Assembly (NCBI GenBank): GCA_014382085.1
Contig: JACNKJ010000403.1
Span: 1 to 6,131 of the forward strand
Length of the DNA: 6,131 nt
Origin: a bacterium
GTDB lineage: Bacteria; Krumholzibacteriota; Krumholzibacteriia; JACNKJ01
Direction of reading: 5' to 3'
Shown: positions 1-5,993 of the stretch, one piece after another
How positions within the stretch are numbered: position 1 is the first letter of the stretch
Layout: every line of letters begins with the position of its first letter
Translations under genes and position numbers: made by a program
Notes under the pieces: model-generated
What the model was told of the DNA's origin: nothing
Databases searched by the model: none
The model's input: only the letters and a program-made list of their open reading frames with translations

Positions 1-1
1 C

Positions 2-937
2 GTCAAAAAGGCCAAGACCATCTGGATGAATGGCAAATTCGTGGACTGGGACGATGCCAACATTCACATCCTGAGTCATGTCATCCATTACGGCAGTAGC
101 TTGTTCGAGGGCATCCGAGTTTACGATACACCCCAGGGTCCCGCAGTTTTTCGTCTCGATGAGCACACCAAACGCCTGTTGGAATCGGCGAAGATTTATC
201 GCATGGATGTGCCCTACAGCTTCGAGGAACTGCGCGAGGCCCAGCTGGAAACCGTGAAGCTCAACGGCCTGGACGAGTGTTACATTCGTCCGGTGGTCTA
301 TCGTGGCTACGGCAATGTGGGCGTGAATCCTGCCGGAAGCCCTGTGGACGTGGCCATCGCCGTGTGGGAATGGGGCAAGTACCTGGGCCCCGAAGCCCTT
401 GAGCAGGGTGTGGACGTTTGCGTGGCCAGCTGGAATCGCATGGCCCCGAACACCATGCCCAACATGGCCAAGGCCGCCAGCAACTACATGAACAGCCAGC
501 TCATCAAGATGGAAGCCATCACCAACGGTTACGTGGAAGGCATCGGCCTGGACGTCCACGGCTACGTGAGCGAAGGCAGCGGCGAGAATCTATTCCTTGT
601 GAAAGACGGCATAGCCTGGACAACTCCCATCTCGGGATCCATTCTCGTGGGCATCACCCGCCATAGCATCATCATTTTGCTCAAGGAGATGGGCTACGAA
701 GTGCGCGAGGAGACCATCCCGCGGGAAATGCTCTACATCGCCGACGAGGTTTTCTTCACGGGAAGCGCTTCGGAAGTGACGCCCATTCGCAGCATCGATC
801 GTATTCAAGTTGGCAACGGCGCCCGCGGACCCGTGGCCGAAAAGCTGCAGGATCGTTTCTTCGGTATGTTCAATGGCAAGTATGAAGATACCCACGGTTG
901 GCTGACCCTGGTCAAAAACGCGACGGTGAGCGGCTAA
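2..937 (+). CDS. ilvE: Branched-chain amino acid aminotransferase, 5'-partial
   Basis: This is a fold-type IV PLP enzyme that moves the amino group between glutamate and the 2-oxo acids of leucine, isoleucine and valine, the last step of their synthesis, in the cytoplasm. Visible signatures include HYGSSLFEGIRVY, YIRPVVYRGYG, ALEQGVD, the segment NMAKAASNYM with the PLP-binding lysine (codon 470-472), SEGSGENLF and the loop GSILVGITR. The first ATG is at 26, but the frame stays open to base 2 and reads VKKAKTIW before that methionine. This matches the N-terminus of known IlvE proteins (E. coli has KADYIWFNG), so the true start lies just outside the window and only a few residues are missing. 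The 3' end is intact, and its TAA overlaps the rpiB ATG by one base, indicating co-transcription and translational coupling. D-amino acid transaminase is a less likely relative, because the length and motifs fit IlvE throughout. Confidence 0.95.
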   Translation, partial: VKKAKTIWMNGKFVDWDDANIHILSHVIHYGSSLFEGIRVYDTPQGPAVFRLDEHTKRLLESAKIYRMDVPYSFEELREAQLETVKLNGLDECYIRPVVYRGYGNVGVNPAGSPVDVAIAVWEWGKYLGPEALEQGVDVCVASWNRMAPNTMPNMAKAASNYMNSQLIKMEAITNGYVEGIGLDVHGYVSEGSGENLFLVKDGIAWTTPISGSILVGITRHSIIILLKEMGYEVREETIPREMLYIADEVFFTGSASEVTPIRSIDRIQVGNGARGPVAEKLQDRFFGMFNGKYEDTHGWLTLVKNATVSG

Positions 938-1389
938 TGCGCATCGCACTGGGAACGGACCATCGGGGATATGCCCTGAAGGAGCACCTTGCCCGCTACC
1001 TCCGTGAGGAGGGGCACGAGGTGCTCGATATGGGCACAGGCGGCGAGGAACCGGCGGATTACCCTCTCTACGCATTCAGCGTGGGAGAGAAGGTGGCCGC
1101 CGGCGTGGCCGACCGAGGCATCCTCATTTGCGGCACGGGCATCGGTATGTCCATCGCCGCCAACAAGGTTAGCGGCGTGCGTGCGGCCCTGGTCTACGAC
1201 GAAGAAGCCGTGCGCCTCTCGCGCGAGCACAATGACGCCAACGTGCTGGTTCTTCCGGGCAATTGGCTATCAGATAAGAAGGCCATCGCCTGGGTGGACC
1301 AGTGGCTCGCCGCCGCTTTCGAAGGCGAACGCCATCTGCGCCGTGTGGGTTTGATCGACGATTACGACCGCAGCCGAGAAAACGGCTGA
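937..1389 (+). CDS. rpiB: Ribose-5-phosphate isomerase B
   Basis: This RpiB/LacA-family protein interconverts ribose 5-phosphate and ribulose 5-phosphate in the non-oxidative pentose phosphate pathway. It has 150 residues, the usual family length. Visible motifs are GTDHRGYALKEHL (residues 6-18, with the Asp8-His9 pair), ADYPLYA (40-46), and ICGTGIGMSIAANK with the catalytic-position Cys65 (Cys66 in E. coli). REHNDANVL near residue 99 and a C-terminal FEGERHLRRV segment follow. The start at 937 is preferred over an in-frame TTG at 898 because the family begins with M-R/K-I-A-L-G-x-D-H. GGTGAG at 925-930 gives a 6-base spacing to this ATG, which also forms the TAATG overlap with ilvE. An intrinsic terminator follows the stop within 10 bases. 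LacA (galactose-6-phosphate isomerase) is the alternative, but the Cys in the GTGIG motif favours RpiB. Confidence 0.95.
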   Translation: MRIALGTDHRGYALKEHLARYLREEGHEVLDMGTGGEEPADYPLYAFSVGEKVAAGVADRGILICGTGIGMSIAANKVSGVRAALVYDEEAVRLSREHNDANVLVLPGNWLSDKKAIAWVDQWLAAAFEGERHLRRVGLIDDYDRSRENG

Positions 1390-1396
1390 GTAACCG

Positions 1397-1420
1397 GCCC
1401 CGCTCCGGCGGGGCTTTTTT
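1397..1420 (+). terminator. Intrinsic terminator after rpiB
   Basis: A perfect 7-bp GC stem (GCCCCGC at 1397-1403 pairing with GCGGGGC at 1408-1414) closes a TCCG tetraloop and is followed at once by six T residues (1415-1420). It begins 8 bases after the rpiB stop and ends one base before the glyA Shine-Dalgarno sequence. It should end an ilvE-rpiB transcript, or act as a partial terminator that reduces flow into glyA. Confidence 0.85.
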
Positions 1421-1421
1421 C

Positions 1422-1427
1422 GGAGGT
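1422..1427 (+). promoter_or_regulatory. glyA ribosome binding site, fixes the GTG start
   Basis: GGAGGT is a near-perfect Shine-Dalgarno sequence with 5 bases to the GTG at 1433. An ATG at 1428 directly abuts it, with no spacer, and lies in a different frame. It therefore cannot be the glyA start. Confidence 0.8.
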
Positions 1428-1432
1428 ATGAG

Positions 1433-2719
1433 GTGGAAGTCATTCGCCATCAGGATCCCGCAGTATTCGAGAGCATGCAGGGTGAGCTGGTCCGTCAGGA
1501 AGAGGGGCTCGAACTCATCGCTTCGGAGAACTTCGTTTCCCCGGCCGTTTTGGCCGCCATGGGATCGGTGCTCACCAACAAGTACGCGGAGGGATATCCC
1601 GGCAAGCGCTACTATGGTGGATGTGTGCATGTGGACGAGGTCGAGCGCCTGGCTCGAAACCGCGCCATCGAACTCTTCGGTTGCGAACGCGCCAACGTGC
1701 AGCCTCACTCGGGCACCCAGGCTAACATCACCGCCTACATGAGTTTCTGCGAGCCCGGCGACAAGATCATGGGCATGAACCTGGCCCACGGCGGACACCT
1801 GAGCCACGGACATCCCCTGAATTTTTCGGGTAAGTACTTCGAAGTGGTGCCCTACGGCGTCTCCGAGGAAACCGAGACCATCGACTATGAGGAAATGGCC
1901 GAGATCGCCCGGCGGGAGCGTCCCAAGCTCATCGTGGCCGGCGCCAGCGCCTATCCTCGCTTCATCGATTTCGAGAAGTTCCGCGCTGTCTGCGACGAGA
2001 TCGGCGCCATCTTCATGGTGGATATGGCCCACATCGCGGGCCTGGTGGCAGGTGGCGCGCACCCGAGTCCCGTGCCTTACGCCGATGTGATCACCAGCAC
2101 CACCCACAAGACTTTGCGCGGGCCTCGCGGGGGGCTGATCCTGGAGAAAAAGGAACACGTAAATACGATCAACAAGAACAACTTCCCGGGCAACCAGGGC
2201 GGGCCCTTCATGCACATCATCGCGGCCAAGGCCGTGTGCTTCGGCGAGGCCCTGCGTCCCGAGTTCAAGGACTACGCCGCGCAGGTGGTGAAGAACGCCG
2301 CCGTGCTGGGCGACACACTCGTGGAGCGCGGCTTTAAATTGGTGAGCGGGGGAACGGACAATCATCTGTTGTTGCTGAACTTCCGCGGAACCGATCTCAC
2401 GGGCAAGGCCGCCGAGGAAGTGCTGGAGACGGCGGGCATCACCACCAACAAGAACACCGTGCCCTTCGAGGAGCGCAGTCCCTTCGTGGCCAGTGGAATT
2501 CGCATCGGCACGCCCGCGGTGACCACTCGCGGTTTCAAGGAAGATGAAATGAAGATTGTCGGAGGTCTCATTGCCGATGTTCTGGAAACGGTGAAGGACG
2601 AAGAGGCCGACGCCGAGGTTTGCGCCAAAACAGCCTCGCGCATTGCTGAACTCACGGCGGCTTTCCCTCTCTACGCGGATAAGTCCACGGCGGTTTTTCC
2701 GCAGCCGGTGAAGCTCTAA
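1433..2719 (+). CDS. glyA: Serine hydroxymethyltransferase
   Basis: This PLP enzyme converts serine and tetrahydrofolate to glycine and 5,10-methylene-tetrahydrofolate, the main source of one-carbon units for thymidylate, purines and methionine. The 428-residue length is typical. Visible are LIASENFVSPAVL (28-40), the active-site stretch NKYAEGYPGKRYYGG (49-63), NVQPHSGTQAN, the aspartate-containing VDMAHIAGLVAGG, and the PLP lysine motif TSTTHKTLRGPRGG with Lys226 (codon 2108-2110; Lys229 in E. coli). The C-terminus carries RIGTPAVTTRGF. Translation starts at GTG, supported by GGAGGT 5 bases upstream and by alignment of the N-terminus with the family. It stands between a strong terminator and nrdR, whose TTG begins 10 bases after the glyA stop. 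No separate promoter is visible in the 43 bases after rpiB. Confidence 0.97.
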   Translation: MEVIRHQDPAVFESMQGELVRQEEGLELIASENFVSPAVLAAMGSVLTNKYAEGYPGKRYYGGCVHVDEVERLARNRAIELFGCERANVQPHSGTQANITAYMSFCEPGDKIMGMNLAHGGHLSHGHPLNFSGKYFEVVPYGVSEETETIDYEEMAEIARRERPKLIVAGASAYPRFIDFEKFRAVCDEIGAIFMVDMAHIAGLVAGGAHPSPVPYADVITSTTHKTLRGPRGGLILEKKEHVNTINKNNFPGNQGGPFMHIIAAKAVCFGEALRPEFKDYAAQVVKNAAVLGDTLVERGFKLVSGGTDNHLLLLNFRGTDLTGKAAEEVLETAGITTNKNTVPFEERSPFVASGIRIGTPAVTTRGFKEDEMKIVGGLIADVLETVKDEEADAEVCAKTASRIAELTAAFPLYADKSTAVFPQPVKL

Positions 2720-2723
2720 GGAG
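2718..2723 (+). promoter_or_regulatory. nrdR ribosome binding site, supports a TTG start
   Basis: AAGGAG overlaps the glyA stop codon and lies 6 bases before the TTG at 2730. No ATG or GTG in the nrdR frame occurs near it, and the zinc-finger cysteines begin at the third residue, so TTG is the only start that fits. Confidence 0.75.
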
Positions 2724-2729
2724 ACTCTT

Positions 2730-3212
2730 TTGAAGTGCCCCTTCTGCGGTCATTTGGAGGATCGTGTGGTCGATTCGCGCAGCACACGTGAGGGTGAGGC
2801 CGTTCGCCGCCGCAGAGAGTGCCTGGGTTGCGAGGCCCGCTTCACCACCTACGAGTATGTGGAGCGTGCGCCCATCACCGTGGTCAAGGCCGATGGCGCC
2901 CGCGAGTCCTATCAGCGTGAGAAGATGCTGGCGGGCCTGCTAAGGGCTTGCGAGAAGCGTCACGTGGAGCGCGCGGCCATGGAGCGGCTCATCGACGACG
3001 TGGAGCAGTCGGTGATTTTCTCAGGCCTGGCTGGTGAAATTACCACGCAGCGTATCGGCGAAGAGATCATGGCGCGCCTGCGCGATCTGGACGAGGTGGC
3101 CTACGTGCGCTTTGCCTCCGTGTATCGCCGCTTTACCGAACTCAGTCAATTCGCGGACGAACTTGAGCGTCTCATTGAAAGACGTGAGGACGAACGGAAG
3201 GGAAAATCATGA
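2730..3212 (+). CDS. nrdR: Transcriptional repressor NrdR
   Basis: NrdR is a zinc-ribbon/ATP-cone repressor that senses ATP and dATP and binds NrdR boxes to repress ribonucleotide reductase genes. The N-terminal zinc ribbon has CPFC (Cys3, Cys6) and CLGC (Cys31, Cys34), with the family signature DSRSTREGEAVRRRREC between them and RFTTYE after. The ATP-cone occupies roughly residues 47-137, from ITVVKADG to FASVYRRF. The total of 160 residues is normal. The start codon is TTG, used with a well-placed AAGGAG. The stop overlaps the next start as ATGA, so nrdR is translationally coupled to the lipoprotein gene. Placement beside glyA is a recurrent arrangement and links one-carbon and deoxynucleotide supply. 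No NrdR box or ribonucleotide reductase gene is seen here, so its targets lie elsewhere. Confidence 0.95.
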   Translation: MKCPFCGHLEDRVVDSRSTREGEAVRRRRECLGCEARFTTYEYVERAPITVVKADGARESYQREKMLAGLLRACEKRHVERAAMERLIDDVEQSVIFSGLAGEITTQRIGEEIMARLRDLDEVAYVRFASVYRRFTELSQFADELERLIERREDERKGKS

Positions 3213-4078
3213 TGAAGCGCTGGGGAATAATTGTCGCGGTCGCCCTATTGTTGGTGGCCTGTGGACAGCCCAAGCAGAAAGTCGTCGTGGAAAGCGATCT
3301 TCCGCCGGTGGATTTCGTCGTCAATCCTGCTGACGGCATCTACAAGTTCGGCGTGGAGGGCAGCCAGGCCATCGAGGTCATGGGTACGAGCATGGAAAAC
3401 TTCTTCCGCTACAAGTGGCGTGCATCCAATTGGAAGGTGGAGGATGACAGCACCCGCAGCGCCGACGTTCGCTTCACCGATGTGCAAGCCACCGAGCGCC
3501 GTGGGCAGACCGCCGCGCCCGAACCCATTGCAAGTTACGATCGCCTTGAAAACTTCTCCACCCGCTACCGCCTGGACAGAGAAGGATTCAAACCTGTAAG
3601 CGAGCCCGCCCGCGATCAGGAGTTCATGCAGGCCTTCAGTGTCTTGGGCCAGGGCCTCTCCAGTTTCGACTTCGAAACTCCTGAAGCGCCAATGCGCCCC
3701 GGCGAAAGCTGGACCGTGTCCATGGATCCGGGCGAACTGGGTCCCATGTCGGTGGCAGCCCTGGATTCCACGATCCATCTGACCTATGTGGACAACATCA
3801 AGTACGAGCGCAGCCAATGCGCCCGAGTGAAGGTGAAGGTGAAGATTCCACTGGATGGAACCATGGAGCAGGGGCCGGCCAAGAGTCACATTACGGGCAG
3901 CATCGAATCGGAGGCCACCGCGCTTTACGATTTGGAGAAGCGCTTCTACGTGCTCGTGAAGCAGAGTTCGATCATGAAAATTACCGGCCAGGATTTCGAC
4001 GCGGACGGCAAGGCCCTGGGCGGCGAGAAGAGCTTCGCGCAAAACGGTTTCTTCGAGATCACCTACCTGGGCCGATAG
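3209..4078 (+). CDS. Putative lipoprotein of unknown function
   Basis: I do not recognise this 289-residue protein. It begins MMKRW, followed by a hydrophobic stretch (residues 6-17) and a clean lipobox LVAC, giving Cys18 as the predicted lipidated residue after signal peptidase II cleavage. Gly and Gln follow it, not Asp, so outer-membrane delivery is likely by the proteobacterial rule. The mature part is rich in alternating polar and hydrophobic residues that suggest beta-strands, for example ARVKVKVKIPL and FYVLVKQSSIMKI. A PGESWTVSMD segment lies near residue 164, and the only further cysteine is in ERSQCARV. No enzyme motif is visible. The pattern resembles generic two-lobed beta-sheet envelope lipoproteins, but that is only an impression. 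An ATGA overlap with nrdR and 12 bases to tatC place it in the same transcript. A second ATG at 3212 is an equally possible start. Confidence 0.85.
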   Translation: MMKRWGIIVAVALLLVACGQPKQKVVVESDLPPVDFVVNPADGIYKFGVEGSQAIEVMGTSMENFFRYKWRASNWKVEDDSTRSADVRFTDVQATERRGQTAAPEPIASYDRLENFSTRYRLDREGFKPVSEPARDQEFMQAFSVLGQGLSSFDFETPEAPMRPGESWTVSMDPGELGPMSVAALDSTIHLTYVDNIKYERSQCARVKVKVKIPLDGTMEQGPAKSHITGSIESEATALYDLEKRFYVLVKQSSIMKITGQDFDADGKALGGEKSFAQNGFFEITYLGR

Positions 4079-4090
4079 CGAGAGGATCTC

Positions 4091-4819
4091 GTGAGCGGGA
4101 ACGAACGTCTGGCGGATATGCCCTTCATGGCGCACCTGCGCGACCTGCGCGGGCTGATCATCACGATCTTCGTGGTGCTCCTGGTGGGTACCCTGGCCAC
4201 CTGGTATTTCTCCGATGAGATCCTCGACATGATCAGCGGCCTTTTGCCCGAGGGCGAGGTCACGCACATTTTCGCGCCGGCGGAGACCTTCCTTATTCGC
4301 CTGAAGGTGAGCGCGGTCTGCGGGCTCATTCTAGGGATTCCCTTCGTGCTCTGGCGCCTCTGGTCCTTCATCGCGCCGGGGCTTTTCCGCAAGGAACGCA
4401 AGCGCCTGCTCACGGTCTTCAGCAGTTCCGTGCTGCTCTTTTACGCGGGCACCCTCTTCGCCTATCTCGTGATCATTCCCATCATGATCCAGTATTTCTT
4501 CGGGCTGAGGCCCGAGGATAGTCAGATGACCGTGGGCATCAGCCAGCTTTTTACGATTGTGGCCAAGCTCTCGGTGGCCTTTGGCGTGGTTTTCCAACTG
4601 CCGCTTGTGATCCTGGTGCTCAGCGCCATGGGCATGATCTCGCCCAAGTGGCTGCTGAAGCAGTGGCGCTGGGCCCTCATCGTCATGCTGGTCTTTTCCT
4701 CGCTGCTCACGCCGCCGGATATCATCAGCCAGATCGCCATGACGGTGCCGCTCTTCGTGCTGTTTATCGCCAGCGGGGTCATTGCCATCGTGTTTGAGCG
4801 GAAGAAGAAGCGCGATTAG
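4091..4819 (+). CDS. tatC: Twin-arginine translocase subunit TatC
   Basis: TatC is the integral inner-membrane component that recognises twin-arginine signal peptides and, with TatA/TatB, exports folded proteins. The 242 residues give the expected six membrane segments: about 21-41, 70-94, 106-137, 153-181, 193-208 and 215-235. Family motifs are MPFMAHLRDLR (10-20), FAPAETF (61-67), WRLWSFIAPGLFRKERK (88-104), the LLFYAG...FAYLVIIP stretch and LLTPPDIISQ (205-214). The glutamate of FRKER (Glu102; Glu103 in E. coli) is kept. Asp18 replaces the usual Glu of HLxELR (Glu15 in E. coli), and Gln169 stands where E. coli has Glu170. The tail KKKRD is basic and cytoplasmic. The GTG start at 4091 has AGAGGA at 4081-4086; the ATG at 4118 lacks a properly spaced site. 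No tatA or tatB lies in the window. Confidence 0.96.
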   Translation: MSGNERLADMPFMAHLRDLRGLIITIFVVLLVGTLATWYFSDEILDMISGLLPEGEVTHIFAPAETFLIRLKVSAVCGLILGIPFVLWRLWSFIAPGLFRKERKRLLTVFSSSVLLFYAGTLFAYLVIIPIMIQYFFGLRPEDSQMTVGISQLFTIVAKLSVAFGVVFQLPLVILVLSAMGMISPKWLLKQWRWALIVMLVFSSLLTPPDIISQIAMTVPLFVLFIASGVIAIVFERKKKRD

Positions 4820-4836
4820 AGTCCACCCGGGTGGAC
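4818..4836. repeat. Palindromic repeat, copy 1, at the tatC stop codon
   Basis: Nineteen bases here (AGAGTCCACCCGGGTGGAC) are identical to 5593-5611. The core of 4821-4836 is a perfect 16-base palindrome, which extends to 18 bases (4820-4837) at this copy only. It starts inside the tatC TAG codon. The other copy lies inside the HNH gene, 775 bases away in the same orientation. Confidence 0.9.
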
Positions 4837-4861
4837 TTTCCCTTGCCTTCGGATCGGCAAG
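4820..4861 (+). terminator. Possible weak terminator hairpins after tatC
   Basis: The palindrome at 4820-4837 can fold as a 7-bp stem with a CCGG loop, but only three T residues (4837-4839) follow it and the first is in the stem. A second hairpin pairs CTTGCC (4842-4847) with GGCAAG (4856-4861) around an 8-base loop and has no T-tract. The position suits the end of the glyA-tatC transcript, yet neither hairpin is a convincing intrinsic terminator. Rho-dependent termination is equally possible. Confidence 0.4.
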
Positions 4862-4881
4862 AAACGCGCCTTTGGGTCCGC

Positions 4882-4915
4882 TAACCCATTGATATAAATA
4901 AAGATAACCCTTGAT
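4882..4915 (+). repeat. Short direct repeat in the AT-rich block upstream of the HNH gene
   Basis: TAACCCATTGAT (4882-4893) is repeated with one base deleted as TAACCCTTGAT (4905-4915). The copies are 23 bases apart, about two helical turns, and the second runs into the predicted -35 element. Between them lies ATATAAATAAAGA, the most AT-rich stretch in this otherwise GC-rich window. It could be an operator or an UP-element-like region. Chance cannot be excluded for so short a repeat. Confidence 0.4.
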
Positions 4916-4939
4916 TTGTGTCTCGCGTTTGACTATATT
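4911..4939 (+). promoter_or_regulatory. Predicted sigma70-type promoter for the HNH gene
   Basis: A -35 element TTGATT (4911-4916, four of six consensus bases) and a -10 element TATATT (4934-4939, five of six) are separated by exactly 17 bases. The start point would fall near 4946, giving a leader of about 50 bases before the ATG at 4997. It is the only clear promoter seen in the window and points to independent transcription of the HNH gene. Confidence 0.65.
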
Positions 4940-4996
4940 ATCTCCATCCTCCCCGCTCTCTTCTCCTCCCGGAGACGCCAATATCTGGAGTGGGAA

Positions 4997-5977
4997 ATGT
5001 CAGAACAATCCGATGCAAAAGTTGTCCATGAGCGGCTGCTCAAGGCCCTCGACGCCATGCGCAAAGCCGAGAGCATGGCGGTCACCCTTTTCGCCGAAGT
5101 CATGAAGGGCAAGCTCTATCGTGCGCTGGGCTATGCGAGCGTTCATCTCTATGCCGAAGAAGCTCTCGGCTTTTCTCGCAGCAAAACCTATGAGTTCATT
5201 CGCCTTGCTGAGGCGTTGGATGAACTTCCGGGTCTCAGGAAAAGTCTATCATCCGGTGACCTTCCTTGGACGAAAGCACGGGAAGTGGTGAAGGTGGCCA
5301 CGCCTGAAACGGAGAAGGAATGGCTCGTTTTGGCCAAAAACAAGAGCCGGCGGGATCTGGAAAAGGAAGTCGTTGCGAGCCGGGCGCGGCGGGATGCTGA
5401 CAGGCAAGAATCTCAAACCGAGCTGATTGAACCCGAGCGCCAAGTACCTGCAGCGGCGAAGGCGCAGTCTTTGACACTGCGCATGTCGCCGCTGGCCAAA
5501 GTGCGCCTCGAAGCCATGCTTGAGAAGCTCATGAAGAAGCACCAATGCGACCGTGAACAGGTGCTGCTCATGGCGCTGGAATCCTTACTTGGAGAGTCCA
5601 CCCGGGTGGACAATGGGGGATCGTCCTATCAGGTGATCGTGCAGAAGTGCCCGACCTGCGAATCGAAAACCGTGGGGCCGGAGCAGGGCTGGTTGAGTGC
5701 GGCTGAAAGCGCCCAGATAGACTGTGACTCAAGCGTGCTCTCGCCCGGTCAGCGCAACAAGGCGAGCATCCCGCCGGCTCGAAGGCGGGCAGTGTTGATT
5801 AGAGACGGGCATCGATGTCATGCGAGGGGATGTCGATCCACCCACTTCCTAGAAGTGCATCACTTGAGGCCACGCAGCCGCGGCGGCGACAACCGCGAGG
5901 AGAACTTGATTACGCTCTGTTCAAGTTGTCATCGGCATCTGCACGAGCAAGACGGGGGAATACAGGTGATAGCTTGA
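4997..5977 (+). CDS. HNH endonuclease-like protein
   Basis: This 326-residue protein ends in an HNH (treble-clef beta-beta-alpha-metal) nuclease domain, roughly residues 259-317. Cys274/Cys279 and Cys308/Cys311 form the structural zinc site. The HNH core is EVHHLRPRSRGGDNREENLITL (His288, His289, Asn303) with His312 and His316 in CHRHLH. The N-terminal half is helical and highly charged. Residues 54-75 (EEALGFSRSKTYEFIRLAEALD) read like a helix-turn-helix, and 114-140 form a basic helix. A second CPTC pair (218-221) lies before the HNH domain. The start at 4997 is chosen over an in-frame TTG at 4916 because TGGAG (4986-4990) is 6 bases upstream and the TTG falls inside the predicted promoter. 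This layout recurs in metagenomic HNH proteins, often called DUF222-like, that I recall as multicopy. Target and role are unknown; selfish element, defence or DNA processing are all possible. Confidence 0.88.
   Translation: MSEQSDAKVVHERLLKALDAMRKAESMAVTLFAEVMKGKLYRALGYASVHLYAEEALGFSRSKTYEFIRLAEALDELPGLRKSLSSGDLPWTKAREVVKVATPETEKEWLVLAKNKSRRDLEKEVVASRARRDADRQESQTELIEPERQVPAAAKAQSLTLRMSPLAKVRLEAMLEKLMKKHQCDREQVLLMALESLLGESTRVDNGGSSYQVIVQKCPTCESKTVGPEQGWLSAAESAQIDCDSSVLSPGQRNKASIPPARRRAVLIRDGHRCHARGCRSTHFLEVHHLRPRSRGGDNREENLITLCSSCHRHLHEQDGGIQVIA
5593..5611. repeat. Palindromic repeat, copy 2, inside the HNH gene
   Basis: This is an exact copy of the 19 bases at 4818-4836, with the 16-base palindrome at 5596-5611. 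It lies in the reading frame and encodes most of ESTRVD (residues 200-205), in the linker between the helical half and the CPTC region. The reading frame continues without interruption through it. Confidence 0.9.
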
Positions 5978-5993
5978 GAACTCGTTCCTTCAA

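Noticed and set aside
898..936. TTG extension of rpiB by 13 codons
   Set aside because: The added residues have no family counterpart and lie inside ilvE. The ATG at 937 has a ribosome site and gives the standard N-terminus.
1292..1299. GGGTGGAC half-site of the palindrome in rpiB
   Set aside because: It is a single 8-base match encoding part of a normal WVD peptide, expected by chance in this GC-rich sequence, with no opposing half.
1169..2365. Long minus-strand open frame opposite rpiB and glyA
   Set aside because: It is the antisense of the highly conserved glyA and the end of rpiB. Its translation is rich in His, Arg and Ala with no domain, as expected for a shadow of GC-rich codons.
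3245..4267. Minus-strand open frame opposite the lipoprotein and the start of tatC
   Set aside because: It covers parts of two sense genes with good starts, ribosome sites and a lipobox, and its own translation shows no recognisable pattern.
4331..4981. Minus-strand open frame opposite tatC and the promoter region
   Set aside because: It is antisense to clear TatC motifs, and its product is a low-complexity charged sequence.
4916..4996. TTG extension of the HNH gene by 27 codons
   Set aside because: The TTG lies within the predicted promoter and has no ribosome site. The ATG at 4997 is preceded by TGGAG at proper spacing.
4820..5977. HNH gene as part of an intron, intein or CRISPR-Cas locus
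   Set aside because: The gene is free-standing with its own promoter. tatC is intact, and no splice motifs, repeat-spacer array or cas genes are present.
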